This document shows positions 8,553-17,199 of a stretch of 64,000 bases of DNA, in pieces. Each line of letters starts with the position of its first letter. The first letter of the stretch is position 1. The notes under the pieces are model-generated. The model had not been told where the DNA came from and ran no database searches. It saw nothing but the letters and a program-made list of their open reading frames with translations. The translations under genes and the position numbers were made by a program. The DNA is from Nocardia brasiliensis IFM 10847 (lineage in GTDB: Bacteria; Actinomycetota; Actinomycetes; Mycobacteriales; Mycobacteriaceae), in contig NZ_BAUA01000077.1 in assembly GCF_000710915.1 (NCBI RefSeq), forward strand, positions 48,592 through 112,591, written 5' to 3'.

Positions 8553-10031
8553 ATGACTGCGACCGCAGCCGCCACCGGCACCGAATCCACCACCTTCCAA
8601 CACCAGACCAGAGGCCGCTGGCTACCGACCTGGGAGCCGGACAACCAGAAGTTCTGGGAGTCGGGCGGCGCGCGCACCGCGCGCAAGAACCTGATCTTCT
8701 CGGTGTTCGCCGAGAACCTCGGCTTCAGCGTCTGGGTCATCTGGGGCACCGTGGTGACCAGCATGGGCGCGGCCGGCTTCGGCTTCCTCGCCGGACTCGG
8801 CAAGGGCGATCCCACCGCGGTGAGCAACGCGCTGCTGCTGACCTCGACCCCGACGCTGGTCGGCGCGGCCCTGCGCATTCCGTACACCTTCGCCATCCCG
8901 AAGTTCGGCGGACGCGCGTTCACCGCGTTCAGCGCGGCCATGCTGCTCGTGCCGACGCTCGGCCTGGCCTACTTCGTCAACCAGCCGGGCACGCCGATGT
9001 GGGTCTTCCTGATCCTGGCGGCGCTGGCCGGGGTGGGCGGCGGCAACTTCTCCTCGTCGATGTCGAACATCAACTTCTTCTTCCCCGAGGGCAAGAAGGG
9101 CGCGGCGCTCGGCATCAACGCGGCGGGCGGCAATCTCGGCGTGGCGCAGACCCAGCTGATCCTGCCGCTGATCATCACCCTCGGCACCCACCTCACCGCG
9201 AAGGACCCGGCCGGCTACCGGTTCGGCATCACCCTGTCCATCCTGGTGTGGGTGCCGTTCATCCTGGCCGCGACCTTCGGCGCGCTGCGCTACATGGACA
9301 GCATCGCCACCGCCAAGTCCGACGGTAAGTCCTATCGGCTCGCCCTGATCAACCGGCACACGTGGGTGATGGCGGTGCTCTACATCGGCACCTTCGGCTC
9401 GTTCATCGGGTTCTCGTTCGCGTTCCCGACGCTGATCAAAGCCAACTTCCCCGAATTGACCAAGATCGGCTGGATCAGCACCATCGGCAACCTCGCCTTC
9501 CTCGGCGCGTTCGTCGGCTCGTTCAGCCGTCCGTTCGGCGGCTGGATCGCGGACAAGGTCGGCGGCGCGAAGATCACGCTGTTCGTGTTCGGCGGCATGG
9601 CCGTCTCGGTCGCCTTCATCATGGCCGCACTGGAGCTGAAAAGCTTTCCGCTGTATTTGATCTCGTTCTTGGTGCTGTTCGTGATGACCGGCATCGGCAA
9701 CGGCTCCACGTACCGGATGATCCCGACCATCTTCAGCGCGATCTCCAAGAAGTACGCCGCCGAGCACGGACTCGACCTCAACGAGTCGGCGGCCTCGGCC
9801 CGGCGGCAGGCGGGCGCGGCGATCGGGGTGATCGGCGCGGTCGGCGCCTCGGGCGGCTGGCTGTTGCAGCAGGCGCTGCGCCTGTCCAACACCCACTACC
9901 ACACCATGGCGCCCGCATTCTGGGCCTACGCGGGGGCGTTCCTGGTGATGGGCGCGCTCACCTGGTGGTTCTATCTGCGGTCCTCGTTCGCGATCGGACG
10001 GATGCCGTCGCTGGCCTACGCGAAGGTGTAA
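8553..10031 (+). CDS. narK: Nitrate/nitrite transporter NarK
   Basis: 492 residues, MFS family, 12 predicted membrane helices. The two glycine-rich nitrate signature motifs of NarK proteins are present: AGVGGGNFSSSMSNINFFFP in helix 5 and GIGNGSTYRMIPTIF in helix 11. It imports nitrate and/or exchanges nitrite across the cytoplasmic membrane. AGAGGA stands five bases before the ATG. The gene completes the island with nirB, nirD and nnaR. No assimilatory nitrate reductase gene is visible here, so nitrite may be the main substrate, or NasC-type genes lie elsewhere. Confidence 0.93.
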   Translation: MTATAAATGTESTTFQHQTRGRWLPTWEPDNQKFWESGGARTARKNLIFSVFAENLGFSVWVIWGTVVTSMGAAGFGFLAGLGKGDPTAVSNALLLTSTPTLVGAALRIPYTFAIPKFGGRAFTAFSAAMLLVPTLGLAYFVNQPGTPMWVFLILAALAGVGGGNFSSSMSNINFFFPEGKKGAALGINAAGGNLGVAQTQLILPLIITLGTHLTAKDPAGYRFGITLSILVWVPFILAATFGALRYMDSIATAKSDGKSYRLALINRHTWVMAVLYIGTFGSFIGFSFAFPTLIKANFPELTKIGWISTIGNLAFLGAFVGSFSRPFGGWIADKVGGAKITLFVFGGMAVSVAFIMAALELKSFPLYLISFLVLFVMTGIGNGSTYRMIPTIFSAISKKYAAEHGLDLNESAASARRQAGAAIGVIGAVGASGGWLLQQALRLSNTHYHTMAPAFWAYAGAFLVMGALTWWFYLRSSFAIGRMPSLAYAKV

Positions 10032-10047
10032 CCCGCACCGAAATTTT

Positions 10048-10101
10048 CACCGCCGACCGCGGAAAACCGGGCACCGCAACGGTTTTCCGCGGTCGGCGGT
10101 G
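10048..10101. terminator. Bidirectional terminator between narK and the convergent gene
   Basis: A perfect 21-base stem (starting CACCGCCGACC and closing with GGTCGGCGGTG) encloses a 12-base loop. It is flanked by TTTT on the left and TCTTT on the right, and lies exactly between the stops of the two convergent genes. Confidence 0.88.
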
Positions 10102-10107
10102 TCTTTG

Positions 10108-10962
10108 CTAGACCATCAAGCGGACCATGTCCGCGGTGCGCGCCAGACCGGGGAACGCCTCCGGCGTCGACCGCGGGTGCAGCGCGTGCACCGCGAGCCG
10201 GAACATGACCGCGCGCAACAACATCTGCGGCCACTCCGGCAGATCCCGCCAGCGATCCAGCAGTCCGTCGTCGGCGCCGCCCCAGGCCAGCGCGTCCACC
10301 ACGATCACCCCGGCCGCCCACGGCGCGGGCCGCCAGTACGGCGTGATATCGGTCAGGCCGGGCGTGTAGACCCCGGCGAACAGCACGGTGCCGAACAGGT
10401 CACCGTGCACCAGCTGCGCGGGCGTCTGCACCGGTTTGCGCAGCGTGGCCAACTGACCGATGAGCTCCATGCTGCGCTGACCGTCCGGCGAAGCCTGGGT
10501 GGGCAGCATGCCGCCCGCGCGTAAGGTGCGCAGCGGCACCGCTTCCCAGGCGGCCCGGTCGGCGGCGACGAACACGTCCACGTCCACCCACGGCACCACC
10601 GGCTGCTGCACCAGGAACCGCGGCCGCTCGAGCTGCGCGGTGGCCTGATGCAATCGCAGCGACACCGAGACCACCTCGTCGTGCCGCGGTTCCGGGACAC
10701 CCTCGAGGTACGTGTCGGCCCGCCAGCCCGAGACGACGTAGCGGCCGTCGGTGGCGCGCACCGGGCGGGCCAGGCGCAAGCCGTCCACCTGGAGCGTCTC
10801 GCGCACCTTCGCCGACCACGCGGCCCGCGCGTGGTCCGCGACCGGGCTCAGCACCACATCCCCGTACCGCCAGCCGCCCTCCCAGTCGCCGACGGCCACC
10901 GGCGTCACTTCACGCAGACCGAACGTGGCTCGCACGTGCTCGGGGGGTTCCACAGAAGTCAC
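10108..10962 (-). CDS. TIGR02569 family protein (phosphotransferase-like)
   Basis: 284 residues resembling the actinobacterial TIGR02569 family (M. tuberculosis Rv3205c position). It has an aminoglycoside-phosphotransferase-like look: QLVHGDLFGTVLF matches a Brenner-type H-G-D-x catalytic loop, and VIVVDALAWGG could supply the metal-binding Asp. No substrate is established. It is the last gene of a minus-strand set after moeZ, a spacing conserved in mycobacteria. Confidence 0.78.
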   Translation of the reverse strand: MTSVEPPEHVRATFGLREVTPVAVGDWEGGWRYGDVVLSPVADHARAAWSAKVRETLQVDGLRLARPVRATDGRYVVSGWRADTYLEGVPEPRHDEVVSVSLRLHQATAQLERPRFLVQQPVVPWVDVDVFVAADRAAWEAVPLRTLRAGGMLPTQASPDGQRSMELIGQLATLRKPVQTPAQLVHGDLFGTVLFAGVYTPGLTDITPYWRPAPWAAGVIVVDALAWGGADDGLLDRWRDLPEWPQMLLRAVMFRLAVHALHPRSTPEAFPGLARTADMVRLMV

Positions 10963-11058
10963 GGCCGTACCGTACCGCCGGGGTGGACGCTGTACAGCAC
11001 GCCGCGCCGATACGCAACCCCGCCGGTCGGACGGGGTACACGCACGACGCCGAGCGAA

Positions 11059-12243
11059 TCAGTAGACGGGCAGCGAGGGGTCGATCTGCCGGGCCCACGC
11101 GATGACGCCGCCCTGCAGATGGGTGGCGTCGGCGAAACCGGCGCGCTTGAGCGCGGCCAGTGCCTCGGCCGAGCGGACACCGGTCTTGCAGTGCAGCACG
11201 ATCGGACGATTCTGCGGCAGCTCGGACAGAGCCTCACCGGACAGGATGCGGTCCTTCGGGATCAGTTTCGCGCCGTCGATGTGCACGATGTCCCATTCCA
11301 CCGGCTCCCGCACGTCGATCAGCTCGATCTCCTTGCCCGCGTCGAGCAGTTCCTTCAGCTCGCGCGCGGTCACCGTGGAATCGGCCGCGGCGGCCTGCCC
11401 CTCTTCCGAGACCACACCGCAGAACGCCTCGTAGTCGATAAGTTCGGTGATGGGCTGCCGCTCCGGATCGCGACGCAGTTTGATGGTCCGGTAGTTCATG
11501 TCCAGTGCGTCGTAGACCATCAGACGGCCGAGCAGCGGCTCGCCGATCCCGGTGATCAGCTTGATGGCCTCGGTGACCATCACCGACCCGATCGACGCGC
11601 ACAGCACACCCAGCACGCCGCCCTCGGCGCAGGAGGGCACCATGCCCGGCGGCGGGGCCTCCGGGTAGAGATCGCGGTAGTTGATGCCGCGCCCGTCCGG
11701 CGCGTCCTCCCAGAAGACCGAGACCTGACCCTCGAACCGGTAGATCGAGCCCCACACGTACGGCTTGTGCGCCAGCACCGCGGCGTCGTTGACGAGGTAG
11801 CGGGTGGCGAAGTTGTCGGTGCCGTCCACGATCAGGTCGTATTCGGCGAACAGCTCGATGGCGTTGTCCGGCTCCAACCGGATCTTGTGCAGCCGCACGT
11901 CGATACCGGAGTTGATCTCGAGGATCGAGTCGCGCGCGCTGTCGGCCTTGGGGCGGCCGATATCGGACTCGCCATGGATGATCTGGCGCTGCAGATTCGA
12001 CGCGTCCACCTCATCGAACTCGACGATGCCGAGCGTGCCCACGCCCGCCGCGGCCAAGTACAGCAGCGCCGGGGAGCCCAGCCCACCCGCGCCGATGACC
12101 AGCACCTTGGCGTTCTTCAGCCGTTTCTGCCCGTCGACGCCCAGATCGGGAATGATCAGGTGACGGCTGTAGCGGGCGACCTCGTCCTTGGTCAGCTCCG
12201 CGGCCGGCTCGACCAATGGTGGCAGGGACTTTGGTGATGACAC
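11059..12243 (-). CDS. moeZ: Adenylyltransferase/sulfurtransferase MoeZ
   Basis: 394 residues. The N-terminal ThiF/MoeB E1-like domain (GAGGLGSPALLYLAAAGVG with acidic VEFDEVD, then SNLQRQ) adenylates the C-terminal glycine of ubiquitin-like sulfur carriers. The C-terminal rhodanese domain (~residues 285-394) has the active-site cysteine in HCKTGVRSAEAL. In mycobacteria MoeZ charges sulfur carriers for CysO-dependent cysteine and molybdopterin synthesis. The length and domain order match the family. It lies downstream of the DUF3152 gene in the same direction, as in M. tuberculosis (Rv3206c-Rv3207c). Confidence 0.95.
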   Translation of the reverse strand: MSSPKSLPPLVEPAAELTKDEVARYSRHLIIPDLGVDGQKRLKNAKVLVIGAGGLGSPALLYLAAAGVGTLGIVEFDEVDASNLQRQIIHGESDIGRPKADSARDSILEINSGIDVRLHKIRLEPDNAIELFAEYDLIVDGTDNFATRYLVNDAAVLAHKPYVWGSIYRFEGQVSVFWEDAPDGRGINYRDLYPEAPPPGMVPSCAEGGVLGVLCASIGSVMVTEAIKLITGIGEPLLGRLMVYDALDMNYRTIKLRRDPERQPITELIDYEAFCGVVSEEGQAAAADSTVTARELKELLDAGKEIELIDVREPVEWDIVHIDGAKLIPKDRILSGEALSELPQNRPIVLHCKTGVRSAEALAALKRAGFADATHLQGGVIAWARQIDPSLPVY

Positions 12244-12339
12244 GTCCAGGACTCCTCGAATCGAATGGGTCGATCTCGTTGTGCAACGCCCGCGACCAGA
12301 CCGTTCTTCCCGATCTATCGTCGCCTACCCGCCGCGTGG

Positions 12340-13650
12340 TCAGCCGCGAGGGTAGGGCCAGGGGTTGAAGCGGCACTGTTTGCCGTCCATCGGGACCACG
12401 CCACCGGGCTCGAGCACGGCGATGTCGTTGTTCTTGGTGCCGAAGGTCTGCTGCATCATCACCGGGGCCAGGCCGCCGTCGGTCTCGCACGGCTGGTGCT
12501 GGTGGTAGCCGATGGCGTGGCCGACCTCGTGATTGATCTGGTATTGCCGGTAAGAGCCGATATCGCCCTCGAAGGCGATCGCGCCGCGCACCCAGCGGAC
12601 CTCGGAAAGCACCACCCGGCCGAGATCGGCGTTGTAACAGGACGAGTCGATCGGAATTTCGAAACCACAAGCCTTGCGGGTGGATTCGCGGGAGGTGAGC
12701 GAAATGCGGAATTCGGCGTCGCCCTGATCGACGCGCCGGAACGCGAATTTGGGGTCGTGCGTCCAGCTTTTCGGGTTGGCGAGCGTGGACTCGATCAGCT
12801 TCGCCACCGATTCGTCGCCGCCGAATCCGGAAGTGTCCACCCCGTCCTCGATTTCGACGGTGTAGCGGAAAACCGAATCGGTTCCGGTACCGATCTGTGC
12901 GGTCGAACCTGGAACCATATGCCAAGTGCCCGCACCGGTTTCAGCGAAAGCACCGCCCTGCGGCAACGCGCCGGTCGGCAAATCCGCGGGGAAATGACCG
13001 TCACCGCTGGGCAAGCCGATGATGCCCGCGTTGCGGGTGTGCGGGCTCAACTGTCCTAGGCCCGGCGAGTTACCGGCGCCGACGATCGGATCGCCGCCGC
13101 GCACCGCGTCCACGATCACCAGCACCGTGACCGCGAAGAGCACCGGTAACGCGTACGCCCGCCAGCCGTAGGTGGACACGAAACGGCCCAGCGCGCTCTG
13201 CTTCTTGGCGGTGCGCTCGGGGCGCTCTCTGGTGCGGCCTTCGTCCGGCGCGGTGGGATCCCAGCGGGCGCGCAGCGGTTGATGCGAGCGATCGGGCCGG
13301 TCGTACAGGCCGAGCGGATCGTAGATCTCGACGCCGTTGTGGTCGCGCCGCGGCGCCGGCGAATCGGACTGCGGCGCAAGGGGGTCCACGACCGGCTCGA
13401 CACCGCTGCGCCGGGCCGAGCCGGGCCTGCGACGCGGCGGGGTGCCGACATCGAGGCGGTCCTCGGCGTCGAGCGGCGCCGCGGCGCCGGATGCGCCGGC
13501 CCGGGTCTGCCGACCGGACCTCGTCACAGGTTCGGAGACCACGGAACCCGGTGCACCGGGACCAGCACGGCGGCGCGCATTGCGCCCGCCGCCGGACACA
13601 GCCGGCGGGCCGGAGTCCGGTCCCCCGAGACGGTCGGCGCGGAATCTCAC
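12340..13650 (-). CDS. DUF3152 family membrane-anchored putative zinc metalloprotease
   Basis: 436 residues: a disordered Arg/Pro-rich cytoplasmic N-terminus, one membrane helix (AYALPVLFAVTVLVIVDAV), then an extracytoplasmic DUF3152 domain. The zinc-ligand motif NHEVGHAIGYHQH gives HExxH plus extra His residues, close to a metzincin site but with the third His shifted. Cysteines in SSCYN, HQPCE and KQCRF suggest disulfides outside the cell. It corresponds to M. tuberculosis Rv3207c, which is shorter at the N-terminus. The GTG at 13650 was chosen; an upstream start at 13719 is open. Proteolysis is inferred from the motif only. Confidence 0.8.
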   Translation of the reverse strand: MRFRADRLGGPDSGPPAVSGGGRNARRRAGPGAPGSVVSEPVTRSGRQTRAGASGAAAPLDAEDRLDVGTPPRRRPGSARRSGVEPVVDPLAPQSDSPAPRRDHNGVEIYDPLGLYDRPDRSHQPLRARWDPTAPDEGRTRERPERTAKKQSALGRFVSTYGWRAYALPVLFAVTVLVIVDAVRGGDPIVGAGNSPGLGQLSPHTRNAGIIGLPSGDGHFPADLPTGALPQGGAFAETGAGTWHMVPGSTAQIGTGTDSVFRYTVEIEDGVDTSGFGGDESVAKLIESTLANPKSWTHDPKFAFRRVDQGDAEFRISLTSRESTRKACGFEIPIDSSCYNADLGRVVLSEVRWVRGAIAFEGDIGSYRQYQINHEVGHAIGYHQHQPCETDGGLAPVMMQQTFGTKNNDIAVLEPGGVVPMDGKQCRFNPWPYPRG

Positions 13651-13836
13651 GCCCACCAGCGTCTCACAACGCGCAAGTGCCGCCGTCGGGCACGCCACCT
13701 CCGGCGCCGGGTGCGACATTTCTCACCGCGTCGAATCAGTTCTCCGGGCCCGGTCTGCGGGCGGGCAACAACCGAGTATCGTTCTTGGGATACCCGGTGC
13801 ACACCCCTTGCCGGGGAATCAACTGGGAGAGCCGAA

Positions 13837-14493
13837 ATGACTGACCTCGTGGACCGGATGACGTCCCGTAGAACGTCGTCCGAGCCCGCCAAACGCGGCA
13901 CCCGGCTTCCGCGCGACGAGCGACGTCTCCAGCTACTCGCGGCGGCCAGCGAAGTCTTCGTCCAGCGCGGATACCACGCCGCCGGCATGGACGAGATCTC
14001 GCAGTGCGCGGGCGTGAGCAAGCCGGTGCTGTATCAGCACTTCACCAGCAAGCTGGAGCTGTACCTGGCGGTCCTGCAGAACTACGTGGACATGCTGGTC
14101 TCCAGCGTCCGGCAGGCGCTGCGGTCGACCACCGACAACCGTCAGCGCGTCCGAGCCGCCGTACAGGCCTACTTCGATTTCGTCGACAACGAGATGCAGG
14201 GCTTCCGCCTCGTCTTCGAATCCGACCTGACCAGCGAGCCGCAGGTGCAGCGCCGGGTCGAACAGGCCACCGAGGCCTGCGTGGACGCGGTGTTCGACCT
14301 GGTGGCCCACGACTCGGGCCTCGATCCGTACCGGGCCCGCATCCTCGCGGTCGGTCTGGTCGGGGCGAGCCAATTCACCGCGCGCTACTGGCTGGAGGCG
14401 GACCGGCCCATCCCGAAGGAAGAGGCCGTCGACACGACCGTTTCCCTTGCCTGGGGTGGTCTGTCCCACGTGCCCCTGCACCCGATCGACTGA
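13837..14493 (+). CDS. TetR-family transcriptional regulator
   Basis: 218 residues. Residues ~25-75 form the TetR helix-turn-helix (RLQLLAAASEVFVQRGYHAA, MDEISQCAGVSKPVLYQHF), followed by the helical ligand domain. The ATG follows GGGAGA. The gene is divergent from the DUF3152 gene and matches M. tuberculosis Rv3208 in position. The target genes are unknown; the shared 186-base intergenic region is the first place to look for its operator. Confidence 0.92.
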   Translation: MTDLVDRMTSRRTSSEPAKRGTRLPRDERRLQLLAAASEVFVQRGYHAAGMDEISQCAGVSKPVLYQHFTSKLELYLAVLQNYVDMLVSSVRQALRSTTDNRQRVRAAVQAYFDFVDNEMQGFRLVFESDLTSEPQVQRRVEQATEACVDAVFDLVAHDSGLDPYRARILAVGLVGASQFTARYWLEADRPIPKEEAVDTTVSLAWGGLSHVPLHPID

Positions 14494-14522
14494 GCTCCCC
14501 GCACGAGCAGAGCCCGGACACG

Positions 14523-14558
14523 AACGAGCCCCCGCACCCGAAGGTGCGGGGGCTCGTT
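14523..14558. terminator. Bidirectional terminator after the TetR gene
   Basis: A perfect 16-base stem (AACGAGCCCCCGCACC / GGTGCGGGGGCTCGTT) with loop CGAA lies between the convergent TetR and DUF3107 genes. The A/T ends provide short T-runs on either strand. Confidence 0.85.
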
Positions 14559-14583
14559 GCGGTTCGGGCCGCGGCCGGAAACC

Positions 14584-14817
14584 TCAGACGGTGGCGAAGC
14601 CCACGCGACCGCTCTGCGGGGTGCCGATCTCGACGTAGGCGACCTTCGACGCCTGGATCAGGAACTTGCGTCCCTTCTCGTCGGTCAGGGACACGACGCC
14701 GCCACTGCCGTTCAGCGCACCGGCCACCAGCGCCTCGACCTCGTCCGGGGTCTGCGAGCTGATGATCAAGAGCTCGCGTGGGCTATCCGAAATACCGATC
14801 TTGACCTCCACGGCCAA
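14584..14817 (-). CDS. DUF3107 family small protein
   Basis: 77 residues, start MAVEVKIGISDSPRELLI, matching the short DUF3107 family that follows the TetR gene in mycobacteria (Rv3208A position). It is compact, with no cysteines or membrane segment. The function is unknown. Conserved position beside the TetR regulator and DUF3152 gene is the only clue. Confidence 0.88.
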   Translation of the reverse strand: MAVEVKIGISDSPRELLIISSQTPDEVEALVAGALNGSGGVVSLTDEKGRKFLIQASKVAYVEIGTPQSGRVGFATV

Positions 14818-14912
14818 CCTCCGAACGTAAGAGTCCTGTGCTGTCGTCCCAAGGCTAATGCAGGCGGATCGTCCGGTCGGCAGACGGTGCCTGCGCTCTC
14901 AGCGAAACAGAA

Positions 14913-14940
14913 AAGGCCCGCACGCCGCTGTGCAGGCCTT
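14913..14940 (-). terminator. Terminator after the YceI gene
   Basis: Read on the minus strand, an 11-base stem with one G-T wobble (AAGGCCTGCAC / GTGCGGGCCTT) is followed by a short T-run, 15 bases after the YceI stop. Confidence 0.75.
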
Positions 14941-14955
14941 CGTCGGCGCGCGGGC

Positions 14956-15501
14956 CTACTTGGGCTCGACGAGCTGGATCTCCAGCTCGATGTTCACCTT
15001 GTCGCTGAGCATGCCGGGCAGCGCGCCGCCGACGCCGAAGTCGGTGCGCTTGATGGTGCCGGTGGCCGAGAACCCGGCGTGGTTGTCACCGGTGGCGCCG
15101 AACTCCTGCACACCGCCCCATTCCACGTCCAGGGTGACCGGCTTGGTGACGCCGCCGAGCGTGGCCTCGCCCGCGACCTCGAAGGACTCCGCGATCTGCA
15201 CCGGCTCGGTGGCGCGGAAGGTCAGCGTCGGACGGTTGGCCACGTCGAGGAAGTCCGCGGTGCGGATGTGCGCGTCCCGGTCGGGGTTGCCGGTGTCGAA
15301 CGAGTCGAGGTAGATCGTGGCGCCGAGTTCGGCGCGACCGGCCTCGTCGACCACGAATTCGGTCTCGAACTTGGTGAATCCGCCGCGCACCTTGGAGATG
15401 CCGAGGTGGCGGACGGTGAAGGCCACCGAGGAGTGCGCGGTGTCCAGGGTCCAGGCGCCCGCCTTCAGCTGGGCGGTGGTCGATTCGGAAGAAGTAGTCA
15501 T
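14956..15501 (-). CDS. YceI family lipocalin-like protein
   Basis: 181 residues covering one YceI domain: WTLDTAHSSVAFTVRHLGISKVRG at the N-terminus (in part) and FLDVANRPTLTFRATEPVQ in the middle. YceI proteins form lipocalin-like barrels that bind isoprenoid or other amphipathic lipids. Many are periplasmic, but no signal peptide is seen here, which suggests a cytoplasmic location. The gene has its own terminator and is divergent from the XRE gene. Confidence 0.93.
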   Translation of the reverse strand: MTTSSESTTAQLKAGAWTLDTAHSSVAFTVRHLGISKVRGGFTKFETEFVVDEAGRAELGATIYLDSFDTGNPDRDAHIRTADFLDVANRPTLTFRATEPVQIAESFEVAGEATLGGVTKPVTLDVEWGGVQEFGATGDNHAGFSATGTIKRTDFGVGGALPGMLSDKVNIELEIQLVEPK

Positions 15502-15594
15502 GCCCTAGACCCTGGCCGGACCACGGTCCGTTAACCAGACCGCCGTTATCCTGGACCTGACAGGGCGAGGGTAAGCCTCCCAGGAAACGGCACG

Positions 15595-16437
15595 ATGGAG
15601 CCCATGGCACGCAACGGATTCGCGGAGTTCCTCATCGCACGCCGGGCCGAACTACGGCCCGGCGACGTCGGCATGCCGGAGGGCAGGCGGCGCCGGACCC
15701 CAGGACTGCGCCGCGAAGAGGTGGCCGTCCGGGCCGGGGTGAGCGCGGACTATCTGGCCCGGCTCGAACAGGGCCGCGACACCAATCCGTCCGTCGCGGT
15801 GATCGACGCGCTGGCCGACGCGCTGCTGCTGCGCGGCAACGAACGCCACCACTTCAGCATGCTCGCCCTGGCCTCCGGCAACGAATCCAACTGCCCGGGC
15901 AGCGAATCCGCCGAGGAACAGGTCGCGGACACGATCGAGTCGATCCTGCGGGCGCTGCAGCCCACCCCGGCTTTCGTGATCGGCAGGCGGTTGAACGTAC
16001 TGGGCTGGAACGCCGCCTGGGCCGAGTTCGCCGCGCCGCTCGGCCTGCTGGACGGGGACAGCCAGCCGAACCTGGCCTGGTACACCTTCCGGCATCCGAC
16101 CGCGCGGACGGTGCTGCGCAACTGGTCCGAGGCGGCCGATATCTTCACCGCCGCGCTCGCCCGCGCGAAACTCCGCTGGCCGGGCGACGATTCGCTGCTG
16201 AAGACGATCGACGCGCTGCGCCGCCAACCGGAGTTCGCGGCCCGCTGGAAGCCGCACCACGTGGGCGCGCGCATCTCCGGCATGCTGCAGCTGGACCACC
16301 CGGTGCACGGGCGGGTCGACGTGCCGTTCGAAACCTTGGAAGCCGACCGCGATCAGAGCGTCATCGTCTGGCTGGTCGACCAGGCCCAGACGCAGACCCA
16401 GGGCCTGCGTCTGGTTCGTCCGGCCGCGAACGAGTAG
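15595..16437 (+). CDS. XRE-family regulator with MmyB-type ligand domain
   Basis: 280 residues. The N-terminal helix-turn-helix (RRTPGLRREEVAVRAGVSAD, YLARLEQGRDTNPS) is followed by the MmyB/MLTR-like PAS-type domain (NVLGWNAAWAEF, NLAWYTFRHPTAR, LRRQPEFAARWKPHHVG) that is thought to bind a fatty-acid-like ligand. The ATG at 15595 has AGGAA eight bases upstream; another ATG is three codons later. It is divergent from YceI, a probable lipid-binding protein, which may be its target (inference). Confidence 0.92.
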   Translation: MEPMARNGFAEFLIARRAELRPGDVGMPEGRRRRTPGLRREEVAVRAGVSADYLARLEQGRDTNPSVAVIDALADALLLRGNERHHFSMLALASGNESNCPGSESAEEQVADTIESILRALQPTPAFVIGRRLNVLGWNAAWAEFAAPLGLLDGDSQPNLAWYTFRHPTARTVLRNWSEAADIFTAALARAKLRWPGDDSLLKTIDALRRQPEFAARWKPHHVGARISGMLQLDHPVHGRVDVPFETLEADRDQSVIVWLVDQAQTQTQGLRLVRPAANE

Positions 16438-16438
16438 G

Positions 16439-17128
16439 TCAGAGACCGAGCTTGGCCATGCGCTCGGCGTGGCTGGTCTGCATGCGCTCGAACAGCGCGG
16501 CGATGCCGTTCAGGTCACCGGTGGCGCTGAGCACCAGCTCGGTCAGCTCGTCGCGCTGGGCCATCACGTACTGCGCCTGGGTGATCGCCTCGCCCAGCAG
16601 GCGCCGGCCCCAGAGGGTGAGCCGGTCGCGCTCGGAGCGGCTGGTCTCGACCGCGCGACGCACCTCCTCCACCACGAACTCGGAGTGACTGGTCTCTTCC
16701 AGCACGTCCCGGACGACGGCCGCGACCTCGGGGGTGAGCGCCCCGGCGATCTCGGTGTAGAAGTCGGCGGCGATGCCGTCGCCGACGTAGAACTTCACCA
16801 TCGACTCGAGCCAGGTCGACGGGTCGGTGGAGGCGTGGTAGGCGTCCAGTGCCCGGACGAACGGGGCCATCGCGTCGAAGATGTCGACGCCGCGTTCGGC
16901 CAGCGCCGACTCCAGTGCTTTGAAGTGGCCCATCTCGGCGGAGGCCATCTTGGCGACCGCTACCTTGCCGCGCAGCGTCGGCGACAGCTTGGCTTCCTCG
17001 GCCAGCCGGTAGAACGCGGAGATCTCGCCGTAGGCGAGCACCGCGAACAGATCGATGACTCCGGGATGGTCGGCGGGGATGGAGTCTGCGGACGAAACAC
17101 CCGGCGCGGCAGGTGACTGTGCTCCCAT
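16439..17128 (-). CDS. Ferritin-like fold protein (Rv3210c-type)
   Basis: 229 residues, mostly helical, with carboxylate/His pairs typical of a diiron four-helix bundle: AYGEISAFYRLAEEA, SAEMGHFKALE (ExxH), VGDGIAADFYTEI, EETSHSEFVVEE. The family sits in the MiaE/ferritin-like group. The substrate is not known; iron storage, tRNA hydroxylation and oxygenase roles remain open. It is convergent with the XRE gene, one base between the stops, and corresponds to M. tuberculosis Rv3210c. Confidence 0.85.
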   Translation of the reverse strand: MGAQSPAAPGVSSADSIPADHPGVIDLFAVLAYGEISAFYRLAEEAKLSPTLRGKVAVAKMASAEMGHFKALESALAERGVDIFDAMAPFVRALDAYHASTDPSTWLESMVKFYVGDGIAADFYTEIAGALTPEVAAVVRDVLEETSHSEFVVEEVRRAVETSRSERDRLTLWGRRLLGEAITQAQYVMAQRDELTELVLSATGDLNGIAALFERMQTSHAERMAKLGL

Positions 17129-17199
17129 GACCCCAGACTAGTACTCCGCCGCGCTCGTGCCCGCCGTCGGCGGCACCTGCGCCGGAATTCCCCGCGCGC

